Source: Pseudomonas japonica (GTDB lineage: Bacteria > Pseudomonadota > Gammaproteobacteria > Pseudomonadales > Pseudomonadaceae). From it: a stretch of 64,000 bases of DNA. The translations under genes were made by a program, and so were the position numbers. Positions 1 to 10,670 of the stretch are shown piece after piece. The notes beneath the pieces were generated by a model, which searched no databases, was not told the DNA's origin, and was given only the letters and a program-made list of their open reading frames with translations. The first letter of the stretch is position 1, and each line of letters starts with the position of its first letter. The DNA lies in contig NZ_FZOL01000006.1 of assembly GCF_900188455.1 (NCBI RefSeq), positions 1 through 64,000 of the forward strand, given 5' to 3'.

Positions 1-3000
1 AATCCGGCCGATCCGGACTTCTTCAATCTGCACGGTGGCGGTACGGGCATCGAGACGTTTGCCTACACCCTGACTGATGCGGATGGGGATACCAGTACCG
101 CCAACCTGGTGCTGAATATCACCAATCTCAACGATCCGGTAGTGTTGACCGGGCTGGATGCCAGCGGTGGAGAGCTGAGTGTCTACGAGAAGAACCTGGG
201 CGATGGCAGCAGCCCGGACGCGGGTGCTTTGACCCAGACAGGGTCGTTCAGCGTCAGCGCTCCGGATGGTCTGCAGACCCTCAGTGTTGGGGGCATCAGT
301 GTCATTTCTGGCGGTGTGGCAGCCACCTTCCCACAAAGTGTGACTACACCCTTGGGCAACACGCTGACAGTCACTGGCTATAACCCGAGCACCGGGGTGG
401 TGTCCTACAGCTACACCCTGCTGGATAACGAAGCCCATGCGAATGCCGGCGGAGTCAACAGCCTGACCGAAAGCTTCACGGTCACTGCGACGGATACCGA
501 CGGTAGCACCACCAGCGGCAGTCTCGACGTGAATGTTGTCGATGACGTGCCAACGGCGGTAGCGGACAGCAATGCCTCGGTGGCGACCGAAGCGGCCACG
601 GTGCTGACCGGCAATGTCCTGACCAACGATGTACAAGGTGCTGACCGAGTCGTCGGACCGATCACCGCCGGTACTTTCGTGGGTACCTACGGGACTCTGG
701 TCCTGGCGGCGGATGGTTCCTACACCTACACCCTGAACCCGGCCGATCCGGACTTCTTCAACCTGCATGGCGGTGGTACGGGTACGGAGACATTCGCCTA
801 CACCCTGACCGATGCCGATGGGGATACCAGCACGGCGAACCTGGTGCTGAACATCAAGAACCTCGATGACTCGATTACCCTCACGGGCCTCGATACCGCG
901 GGCGGAGAGTTGTCGGTCTACGAGAAGAACCTTGGCGAAGGTAGCGCTCCGAATGCCAGTGCCCTGACCCAGAGCGGTACCTTCACTGTGACCGCATCGG
1001 ACGGCCTGCAGACCCTGAGCGTGGGTGGCATCAATGTGATCAGCGGTGGGGTGGTGGCGACGTTCCCACAAGTCCTGACCACGCCCTTGGGCAACACGCT
1101 GACTGTCACCGGCTACAACGCGAGCACGGGCGTGGTCTCCTACAGCTACACGTTGCTGGACAACGAAGCCCATGCAAATGCTGGCGGAATCAACAGCCTG
1201 ACCGAAAGCTTCACGGTCACCGCGACCGATACCGACGGCAGCACCACCAGCGGTAGCCTCGACGTGAATATCGTCGACGACGTGCCGACGGCGGTGGCGG
1301 ACAGCAATGCCTCGGTGGCGACCGAAGCGGCCACGGTGCTGACCGGCAACGTACTGACCAACGATGTGCAAGGCGCTGACCGTATCGTCGGACCGATCAC
1401 CGCTGGCACCTTCGTGGGCACCTACGGCACCCTGGTTCTGGCAGCAGACGGCTCCTACACCTACACCCTGAATCCGGCCGATCCAGACTTCTTCAACCTG
1501 CACGGCGGTGGCACGGGCATCGAGACGTTTGCCTACACCCTGACCGATGCCGATGGAGATACCAGCACCGCCAACCTGGTGCTGAACATCACCAACCTCA
1601 ACGACCCGGTCACCCTCAATGGCCTCAATGTCGCGGGTGGCGAACTGTCGGTCTACGAGAAGAACCTGAGCGATGGCAGCGCCCCGAATGCTGGCGCGCT
1701 GACCCAGTCCGGTACCTTCACGGTGACCGCACCGGATGGTCTGCAAACGCTGAGCGTGGGTGGCATCAACGTGATCAGCGGCGGGGTGGTGGCAACGTTC
1801 CCACAAGTCCTGACTACGCCCTTGGGCAACACGCTGACCGTCATCGGCTACAACGCGAGCACCGGGGTGGTCTCCTACAGCTACACGTTGCTGGACAACG
1901 AAGCCCATGCGAATGCCGGCGGAATCAATAGCCTGACCGAAAGCTTCACGGTCACCGCGACCGATACCGACGGCAGCACCAACAGTGGCAGCCTCGACGT
2001 GAATATCGTCGACGACGTGCCGACGGCGGTGGCGGACAGCAACGCCTCGGTGGCGACCGAAGCGGCCACGGTGCTGACCGGCAACGTACTGACCAACGAT
2101 GTGCAAGGCGCTGACCGTGTCGTCGGACCGATCACCGCAGGCACCTTCGTGGGCACCTACGGCACCCTGGTCCTGGCGGCGGATGGTTCCTACACCTACA
2201 CCCTGAACCCTGCGGATACGGACTTCTTCAATCTGCACGGTGGCGGCACGGGTACCGAGACATTCACCTACACCCTGAAAGACGCCGACGGAGATACCAG
2301 CACCGCCAACCTGGTGCTGGATATCAAGAACCTCAACGACCCGGTCACCCTCAATGGCCTCAATGTCGCGGGTGGTGAACTGTCGGTCTACGAGAAGAAC
2401 CTGAGTGATGGCAGCGCTCCGAACGCAGGTGCGCTGACCCAGTCCGGTACCTTCACGGTGACCGCACCGGATGGTCTGCAAACGCTGAGCGTGGGTGGCA
2501 TCAACGTGATCAGCGGCGGGGTGGTGGCGACGTTCCCACAAGTCCTGACCACGCCCTTGGGCAACACGCTGACCGTCACCGGCTACAACGCGAGCACCGG
2601 TGTGGTCTCCTACAGCTACACCCTGCTGGACAACGAAGCCCATGCGAATGCCGGAGGAATCAACAGCCTGACCGAAAGCTTCACCGTCACCGCGACCGAT
2701 ACCGACGGCAGCACCAACAGCGGCACGCTGGACGTGAATATCGTCGACGACGTACCAACGGCGGTGGCGGACAGTAATGCCTCGGTGGCGACCGAAGCGG
2801 CCACGGTGCTGACCGGCAACGTACTGACCAACGATGTGCAAGGCGCTGACCGTGTCGTCGGACCGATCACCGCAGGCACCTTCGTGGGCACCTACGGCAC
2901 CCTGGCCCTGGCGGCGGATGGTTCCTATACCTACACCCTGAACCCTGCGGATACGGATTTCTTCAATCTGCACGGTGGCGGCACAGGTACCGAGACATTC

Positions 3001-3510
3001 ACCTACACCCTGAAAGACGCCGACGGAGATACCAGCACCGCCAACCTGGTGCTGAACATCAAGAACCTCAACGACCCGGTCACCCTCAATGGCCTCGGTG
3101 TCCCGGGTGGCGAACTGTCGGTCTACGAGAAGAACCTGAGCGATGGCAGCGCCCCGAACGCCGGTGCGCTGACCCAGTCCGGGACGTTCACGGTGACCGC
3201 TCCGGATGGCCTGCAGACCCTGAGCGTGGGTGGCATCAACGTGATCAGCGGCGGAGTGGTGACGACGTTCCCACAAACCCTGACCACACCGTTGGGCAAT
3301 ACGCTGAAGGTCACCGGCTACAACCCAAGCACGGGTGTTGTGTCCTACAGCTACACCCTGTTGGATAACGAAGCCCATGCGAATGCCGGAGGAATCAACA
3401 GCCTGACCGAAAGCTTCACCGTCACCGCGACCGACACCGATGGCAGCACCAACAGCGGCACGCTGGACGTGAATATCATCGATGACGTGCCGACCGCGCG
3501 TGCGGACTCG
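1..3510 (+). repeat. Tandem 735-bp coding repeat, about 4.8 copies
   Basis: Units start at 1, 736, 1471, 2206 and 2941, each on the codons for the NPAD motif. The period is exactly 735 bp (245 codons) with no indels. Copies are close to identical at DNA level. Past about 3510 the unit diverges. The array probably continues upstream. Confidence 0.93.
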
Positions 3511-6500
3511 GTCACGGTGACCGAGGGCGATACGGTGACGGGCAATGTCCTTGGCAATGACACCAAGGGCGCTGACGATCCGGGGAGCAATGTGGTGGTG
3601 GGCGTGCGCGCCGGCGGCAATACCTCGACCTCGGCGATCGGTTCGCTGAACACCAATGTCGTTGGCACCTACGGCACCCTGACCCTGGATGCCGCGGGCA
3701 ATGCGGTGTACCACGCCAATCCCAACGCGGTGGCCGCGGCGGGTGCCCAGGATGTGTTCACCTACACCATCCGCGATGCGGACGGCGACGAAAGCACCAC
3801 CACGCTGACCGTCAATGTGAAGGACTGCTCGCTGATTGCGGGTCAGGATCAAGACATCACGGTGTACGAAAAGGCTCTGGACTTGAGCAAGGACGGCCAG
3901 GATCTTGCCGCCGGGACCGTCGTTGGCAGCGAGCCGGGCAATACCGGGGAAACCGGTTCAGGGACATTGGTGGGATCGGTATCGGGCGGCTCCGGGGCGA
4001 TCACCTACAGCCTGGTCGGAAGCGCGACTGGGTCCTATGGCCAGATCCAGTTGCTCGCGGACGGCTCCTACAAATACACCCTGACCTCGGCGCCGAAGAC
4101 ACCGGGTGGTACCAACGACGGCGCCAATGTGATGAGCGAGTCCTTCACCTACAAGGCGACGGATGCCCTTGGCAACTTCACCACCAGCACCATCCAGATC
4201 AATATCGTCGATGACGTACCCACGGCCGTGGGCGCGACCCGGTCGGTCACGCCAGGGCAGGTGGACTCCAACCTGCTGCTGGTGATCGACGTGTCCGGCA
4301 GCATGAACGATGACTCCGGTGTACCGGGATTGACCCGACTGCAACTGGCCAAGCAGGCGATCAGCGCATTGCTCGACAAGTACGATGATCTGGGCGATGT
4401 GAAGGTACAGATCGTCACCTTCTCCAGTGGCGCCACCGGACAATCGGCGGTGTGGGTCTCGGTCGCTCAGGCCAAGACCATCGTCAACGGCCTCAGCGCC
4501 AGTGGCTCCACCTACTACGACTCGGCGACGACCCAGGCGCAGACCGCGTTCAGCACTGCAGGAAAAATCACCGGTGCACAGAACATCACCTACTTCTTCT
4601 CGGACGGTGAGCCTACGTCGGGGCACGCCATCTCTGGCACCAGGGAAACCACCTGGACCAACTTCCTGGATAGTAACGGGATCAAGTCCTACGCCATTGG
4701 CCTAGGCAGTGGGGTCAATGCTGGCAACCTCAATCCGCTGGCATACGACGGCAGCACTCACACCGACACCAATGCTACCGTGGTCACCGATCTCAACCAG
4801 CTGAACTCGGTGCTCTCCGGCACAGTGCAAGGCGCGCCGGTCACCGGCAGCCTGATGAGTGGTGGCACCTTCGGCGCCGATGGTGGTTTCATCAAATCGC
4901 TGGTGATCGACGGCACGACCTACACCTACGATCCGAAGGGCAATTCCAACCAAGGGTCCTACGCTGCCAGTGGCGGTACCGACCGTGGCACGTTCGATAC
5001 CTCGACCAACAGCATCACCGTGAAAACCCTGATTGGCGGTTCGATCGTGGTGGACATGGACACTGGCGATTTCACCTACACACCGCCGAAGGACAACGGT
5101 ACCAGTCGGGTGGAAAACATCGGCTTCGTGGTCAGTGACAACGACGGTGACCTGAGCAATGCCAGCCTGGTGGTCAACATCTACACCAACACCGCACCAG
5201 TGGCGGGGGCCGATCATGTCATCACCAATATCCTTTCCGCCAATATCACGGTACCGGCCGAAGCCCTGGTGGCCAACGATACGGATGCCCACAACGATCG
5301 CCTGAACGCGTCGCCGATCACCTTCAATACCGGCTGGGCGGCACGGGGTGCCGACTTCACGGTGGGCAACAGCACGCCGACGGTTGTCTTCAACGGCACC
5401 GGCAACAGTCTGCCGAACCAGGTGAAGGACATTACCCGCAGTACCTTTACCGGTACCGCGTCCTCCACGACCGCGGCGGTGATCGTCGCCGGTTATCTGG
5501 GCTCGGTGACGTCGGCCAACCCCAACGACGAAGACCTGATCACGGTGACCTTGAAACAGGGCGAGAGCCTGAAGCTAGATCATGATCGTCCGGTTGGCAA
5601 TGTGCTGATGGAATGGAAGGACGATACCGGCAATTATCAGACGATTGCCGACGGCAGTTCCTTCGTCGCCAGTCATGACGGGGTCTACAGCATCCATGTG
5701 GTCAACCTGACCAACAGCAGCGGCGGTGGTAGCGCCAACAACGCGGAAAACTACCAGTTGACCATGACCATCGATTACGCCGGAGCGGCCAACAGCACAC
5801 CGCAGTACAACGGCAGCTACACCGTCACCGACGGGCATGGCGGTACGGCGACCGGCGCGGTGGACATCAACTACCAGGACAGTTCGACCCTGACCGGTAC
5901 CGTGAACGCCGACACCCTGCTCGGCGGCAGCGGCAACGACACCCTCAACGCCGGCGATGGCAACGATGTGCTGGTCGGTGGGGACGGCAATGACTCGCTG
6001 TATGGCGGCAACGGCAATGATCTGTTGATCGGCGGGCCTGGTAACGACCTGCTCGACGGTGGCAGCGGTATCGACACCGCTAGCTATGCCAGTGCCACCA
6101 GCGGGGTGACGGTGAACCTGTCCATCGCGGCCCAGCAGAATACCGGGGGTGCCGGGCTGGACACCCTGGTGTCGATCGAGAACCTGATCGGTTCGGACTA
6201 CAACGACACCCTGACCGGCGACGGTAACGCCAACGTGCTGCAGAGCGGGCTGGGCAATGACATCCTGAACGGTGGAGGCGGGGACGATGTGCTGATTGGC
6301 GGGCGCGGCGACGACACCCTGACGGGCGGTCCGGGGGCCGATACCTTCCTCTGGCAACTGGGTGACAACGGGCATGACGTGGTCACCGACTTCACTCCGG
6401 GGACCGACCGGCTGGACCTATCGCAACTGCTGCAGGGCGAGAACGCCACCAGCGCGTCGCTGGACGATTACCTGCACTTCAAGGTGACCGGCAGTGGCGC

Positions 6501-6699
6501 CAGCGTGGTGTCGACCATCGAGGTGAGCTCGGTGGCCGGTGCTGCGCCAACCCAGACCATCGACCTGGCGGGGGTCGACCTGGCCCAGCATTACGGGGTG
6601 ACGGCGGGCGCGGGCGGGGTGATCGCGGCGGGGGCGGATACCGCGACCATCATCAACGGGATGTTGAATGACCAATCGTTGAAGGTGGATACGGTGTAA
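1..6699 (+). CDS. Giant RTX adhesin of the LapA/MapA type, C-terminal part (5' end outside window)
   Basis: Surface adhesin for biofilm formation, exported by a type I system. The frame is open from base 1 with no plausible start, so the gene enters from the left; 2232 codons are visible. In order: almost five 245-residue VCBS/Ig-like repeats (each with a VYEKNL motif, a DADGDTST motif and a DDVPTAVADSN linker), two diverged repeats (about codons 1171-1420), a von Willebrand A domain (about 1424-1605) with MIDAS motif DVSGS, further Ig-like segments, two blocks of RTX nonapeptides of GGxGNDxL form (about 1965-2115), and a C-terminal secretion domain. The N-terminal retention module and any LapG cleavage site would lie upstream. 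LapA and MapA share this layout, so the exact orthologue is undecided. No type I transporter genes lie next to it here. Confidence 0.93.
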   Translation, partial: NPADPDFFNLHGGGTGIETFAYTLTDADGDTSTANLVLNITNLNDPVVLTGLDASGGELSVYEKNLGDGSSPDAGALTQTGSFSVSAPDGLQTLSVGGISVISGGVAATFPQSVTTPLGNTLTVTGYNPSTGVVSYSYTLLDNEAHANAGGVNSLTESFTVTATDTDGSTTSGSLDVNVVDDVPTAVADSNASVATEAATVLTGNVLTNDVQGADRVVGPITAGTFVGTYGTLVLAADGSYTYTLNPADPDFFNLHGGGTGTETFAYTLTDADGDTSTANLVLNIKNLDDSITLTGLDTAGGELSVYEKNLGEGSAPNASALTQSGTFTVTASDGLQTLSVGGINVISGGVVATFPQVLTTPLGNTLTVTGYNASTGVVSYSYTLLDNEAHANAGGINSLTESFTVTATDTDGSTTSGSLDVNIVDDVPTAVADSNASVATEAATVLTGNVLTNDVQGADRIVGPITAGTFVGTYGTLVLAADGSYTYTLNPADPDFFNLHGGGTGIETFAYTLTDADGDTSTANLVLNITNLNDPVTLNGLNVAGGELSVYEKNLSDGSAPNAGALTQSGTFTVTAPDGLQTLSVGGINVISGGVVATFPQVLTTPLGNTLTVIGYNASTGVVSYSYTLLDNEAHANAGGINSLTESFTVTATDTDGSTNSGSLDVNIVDDVPTAVADSNASVATEAATVLTGNVLTNDVQGADRVVGPITAGTFVGTYGTLVLAADGSYTYTLNPADTDFFNLHGGGTGTETFTYTLKDADGDTSTANLVLDIKNLNDPVTLNGLNVAGGELSVYEKNLSDGSAPNAGALTQSGTFTVTAPDGLQTLSVGGINVISGGVVATFPQVLTTPLGNTLTVTGYNASTGVVSYSYTLLDNEAHANAGGINSLTESFTVTATDTDGSTNSGTLDVNIVDDVPTAVADSNASVATEAATVLTGNVLTNDVQGADRVVGPITAGTFVGTYGTLALAADGSYTYTLNPADTDFFNLHGGGTGTETFTYTLKDADGDTSTANLVLNIKNLNDPVTLNGLGVPGGELSVYEKNLSDGSAPNAGALTQSGTFTVTAPDGLQTLSVGGINVISGGVVTTFPQTLTTPLGNTLKVTGYNPSTGVVSYSYTLLDNEAHANAGGINSLTESFTVTATDTDGSTNSGTLDVNIIDDVPTARADSVTVTEGDTVTGNVLGNDTKGADDPGSNVVVGVRAGGNTSTSAIGSLNTNVVGTYGTLTLDAAGNAVYHANPNAVAAAGAQDVFTYTIRDADGDESTTTLTVNVKDCSLIAGQDQDITVYEKALDLSKDGQDLAAGTVVGSEPGNTGETGSGTLVGSVSGGSGAITYSLVGSATGSYGQIQLLADGSYKYTLTSAPKTPGGTNDGANVMSESFTYKATDALGNFTTSTIQINIVDDVPTAVGATRSVTPGQVDSNLLLVIDVSGSMNDDSGVPGLTRLQLAKQAISALLDKYDDLGDVKVQIVTFSSGATGQSAVWVSVAQAKTIVNGLSASGSTYYDSATTQAQTAFSTAGKITGAQNITYFFSDGEPTSGHAISGTRETTWTNFLDSNGIKSYAIGLGSGVNAGNLNPLAYDGSTHTDTNATVVTDLNQLNSVLSGTVQGAPVTGSLMSGGTFGADGGFIKSLVIDGTTYTYDPKGNSNQGSYAASGGTDRGTFDTSTNSITVKTLIGGSIVVDMDTGDFTYTPPKDNGTSRVENIGFVVSDNDGDLSNASLVVNIYTNTAPVAGADHVITNILSANITVPAEALVANDTDAHNDRLNASPITFNTGWAARGADFTVGNSTPTVVFNGTGNSLPNQVKDITRSTFTGTASSTTAAVIVAGYLGSVTSANPNDEDLITVTLKQGESLKLDHDRPVGNVLMEWKDDTGNYQTIADGSSFVASHDGVYSIHVVNLTNSSGGGSANNAENYQLTMTIDYAGAANSTPQYNGSYTVTDGHGGTATGAVDINYQDSSTLTGTVNADTLLGGSGNDTLNAGDGNDVLVGGDGNDSLYGGNGNDLLIGGPGNDLLDGGSGIDTASYASATSGVTVNLSIAAQQNTGGAGLDTLVSIENLIGSDYNDTLTGDGNANVLQSGLGNDILNGGGGDDVLIGGRGDDTLTGGPGADTFLWQLGDNGHDVVTDFTPGTDRLDLSQLLQGENATSASLDDYLHFKVTGSGASVVSTIEVSSVAGAAPTQTIDLAGVDLAQHYGVTAGAGGVIAAGADTATIINGMLNDQSLKVDTV

Positions 6700-6708
6700 G
6701 GATTCAAT

Positions 6709-6727
6709 GGGGCCGCAACGCGGCCCC
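6709..6727. terminator. Bidirectional hairpin terminator after the adhesin gene
   Basis: An 8-bp perfect stem, GGGGCCGC/GCGGCCCC with an AAC loop, begins 10 bases after the adhesin stop. It lies between convergent genes. There is no clear T-tract, but an almost identical hairpin follows the marR gene at 10644. Confidence 0.6.
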
Positions 6728-6738
6728 AGCCATAGGGC

Positions 6739-7161
6739 TCAGCCCGGCCGCTGCAGGGTTTTCTGTCGCAGGATATAAATCGATACCAGCACCGCGCTGG
6801 TCAGCATGAACCCCCGTGCCCAGGGCGAAGGCACCAGGTAACAGGACAGGCTGATGCTCGCCCACATCAGTCCGATGGCGTAGACCTTGCCCTTGAGGGG
6901 AATCCCCTCGCCACTGAGGTAATCGCGAATCCACGGCCCCAGCCGTGGATGATTCACCAGCCAGTCATGGAAACGCGGCGAACTGCGGGCGAAACAGGCG
7001 GCGGCGAGCAATAGAAAAGGGGTGGTTGGCAATACCGGAAGGAAGATGCCAATCACCCCCAACGCGACACTGAGCCAGCCGGCGGCCAGCAGCAGGTAGC
7101 GCACGGCCGCGAACTCAGTGGTGGCGGGGTTTGAGCAGAGCCGGTTTCTCGTCTGGCGCAT
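6739..7161 (-). CDS. YbaN-family (DUF454) inner membrane protein
   Basis: A small membrane protein of the YbaN/DUF454 family, function unknown. Two hydrophobic stretches near the N-terminus contain the family's VLPTTPF motif. A third segment sits near the C-terminus, before a basic tail. The longest reading (140 aa) starts at 7161 and overlaps the upstream yecA-like gene by 47 bases. A GTG at 7104, just after that gene's stop, would give a 121-residue protein and may be the true start; neither has a convincing ribosome site. It probably shares a transcript with the yecA-like gene. Confidence 0.75.
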   Translation of the reverse strand: MRQTRNRLCSNPATTEFAAVRYLLLAAGWLSVALGVIGIFLPVLPTTPFLLLAAACFARSSPRFHDWLVNHPRLGPWIRDYLSGEGIPLKGKVYAIGLMWASISLSCYLVPSPWARGFMLTSAVLVSIYILRQKTLQRPG

Positions 7162-7702
7162 GGCACAGCAGGTACAGCGCGGTCAGCGCTTCCGGAATCT
7201 GCACGATCATGTCGTCCATCAGGTTGGCGTCGCTGGCGATATCGGCGAATTCAGGCTGTTCGTCGAACAGGCCGGAACCGACCATGATCGGCAGGAGCAT
7301 CTCGCTGACTTCTTCCTCGGCGCTTTCGAACCAGGCTTCCTCGCGCAGGAACACGCCTTCCATGAAGCCGATGCACCAGCCGCGCAGGTCGGAATCGTCC
7401 GGTTCCTCGCCCAGGTCGAGGTCGCAGGGCAGCTCGAACTCTTCGTCGCTGGCCAGTTGGCGGGCGATATGCGCCTTGAGCTGGATCAGGGTGGCTTCGA
7501 TCTCGGCGCGCTGGGCGTCGCTGGAATAGTGCGGCTCCTCGGAGAACAGGGCGTCGATCCATTCGCGCTCCGGTACCTCTTCGGCGCAGATCGACAGCGC
7601 GGTCAGGTAGCCGTGGGCGGCAACGTAGTCCAACGCCTCTTCATGCAGCTCGTCGGCGTCGAGGAAGGCTTGCAGGCGGGTCAATTGCTCAGCGAAGGAC
7701 AT
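7115..7702 (-). CDS. YecA/UPF0149 family protein
   Basis: A 195-aa acidic soluble protein of the UPF0149 (YecA/YgfB-like) family. It shows the family's helical pattern with the motif GWCIGFMEGV at about residues 105-114. The C-terminal SEC-C metal-binding motif found in E. coli YecA is absent. The family's biochemical role is not established. The ATG at 7702 is preceded on the minus strand by a TAGAAT -10-like element (7740-7735). The gene is divergent from recQ and probably co-transcribed with the ybaN-like gene. Confidence 0.8.
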   Translation of the reverse strand: MSFAEQLTRLQAFLDADELHEEALDYVAAHGYLTALSICAEEVPEREWIDALFSEEPHYSSDAQRAEIEATLIQLKAHIARQLASDEEFELPCDLDLGEEPDDSDLRGWCIGFMEGVFLREEAWFESAEEEVSEMLLPIMVGSGLFDEQPEFADIASDANLMDDMIVQIPEALTALYLLCHAPDEKPALLKPRHH

Positions 7703-7946
7703 TAGGGGCTACCTTGGAAACGGAACGATGTTGAATTCTAGCATTTAGCGGCCCCCGCAAGGCAAAGGATGACTGTCTATCGTGCGGTCGTCCTGCACGG
7801 GCGGGGGCTCGGGTATACTGCCGGCTTTTTTCCGCCGGGGCGGGGATTTCCCCCGGTAAAAGCCGCTTGCGTTTTTTCACGTGAGCTGCGGACGGTTTTC
7901 ATCCAGCCTGTGGGGCCGGGATGGGTTCACGATTTTTGGAGTGGTT

Positions 7947-10082
<2,136 letters not shown>

Positions 10083-10165
10083 TCGGGGTTGTCACGATTT
10101 CTTACGTTTGCTCTGGAACGCCGTCCAGATGGATCTTGCCTAAGCGCAATGGACATGGTTAGCTG

Positions 10166-10178
10166 ACTAATAATTAGT
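10166..10178. promoter_or_regulatory. Candidate MarR operator palindrome
   Basis: ACTAA-TAA-TTAGT lies 19 bases before the marR start codon. An AT-rich inverted repeat in the promoter zone is typical of MarR autoregulatory sites. The assignment to this protein is inferred from position. Confidence 0.45.
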
Positions 10179-10196
10179 TCTGAATAAGAGTTTTTC

Positions 10197-10637
10197 ATGT
10201 CCCTGACCGATCAACACCGCTTCGGCATGCAACTGGCCCATATGTCCCGGGGCTGGCGTGCCGAGCTGGACCGCCGCCTGGCGGGCCTGAACCTGTCCCA
10301 GGCCCGTTGGCTGGTGCTGCTGCACCTCGCCCGTTTCGATGAAGCCCCGACCCAGCGCGAGCTGGCCCAGAGCGTTGGTGTCGAAGGGCCGACCCTGGCG
10401 CGTTTGCTCGACAGCCTGGAGTCCCAGGGGCTGGTGAAACGCCAGGCGGTGGTGGAAGACCGCCGAGCCAAGAAGATCGTCCTGTGCCCGCCGGCCAAGC
10501 CGTTGATCGACCAGATCGAAACCATCGCCAATGCGCTGCGGGTGGAGTTGTTCACCGGGGTGGACGAGGACGATCTGGCGGTGTGCATGCGGGTTCACAC
10601 CCGGATCCTGGCCAATCTGGAAAAGTCCAAGGTCTGA
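10197..10637 (+). CDS. MarR/SlyA-family transcriptional regulator
   Basis: A winged-helix DNA-binding dimer of 146 aa, the usual MarR length. The wHTH lies at about residues 30-100, with recognition-helix region GVEGPTLARLLDSLESQGLV and the wing motif VEDRRAKKI. Its ligand and targets are unknown. The gene stands alone between recQ and the convergent plpD. A palindrome 19 bases upstream suggests autoregulation. Pseudomonas genomes carry this regulator in the same recQ-plpD neighbourhood. Confidence 0.9.
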   Translation: MSLTDQHRFGMQLAHMSRGWRAELDRRLAGLNLSQARWLVLLHLARFDEAPTQRELAQSVGVEGPTLARLLDSLESQGLVKRQAVVEDRRAKKIVLCPPAKPLIDQIETIANALRVELFTGVDEDDLAVCMRVHTRILANLEKSKV

Positions 10638-10643
10638 TGTAGC

Positions 10644-10662
10644 GGGGCCGCAAAGCGGCCCC
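10644..10662. terminator. Bidirectional hairpin between marR and plpD
   Basis: A perfect 8-bp stem, GGGGCCGC/GCGGCCCC with loop AAA, begins 7 bases after the marR stop and 9 bases before the plpD stop. It matches the hairpin after the adhesin gene. Confidence 0.65.
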
Positions 10663-10670
10663 GAATACGT

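Noticed and set aside
1..3510. 735-bp repeats considered as a mobile or satellite repeat
   Set aside because: They are in frame within one protein and encode Ig-like/VCBS domains, so they are coding tandem repeats.
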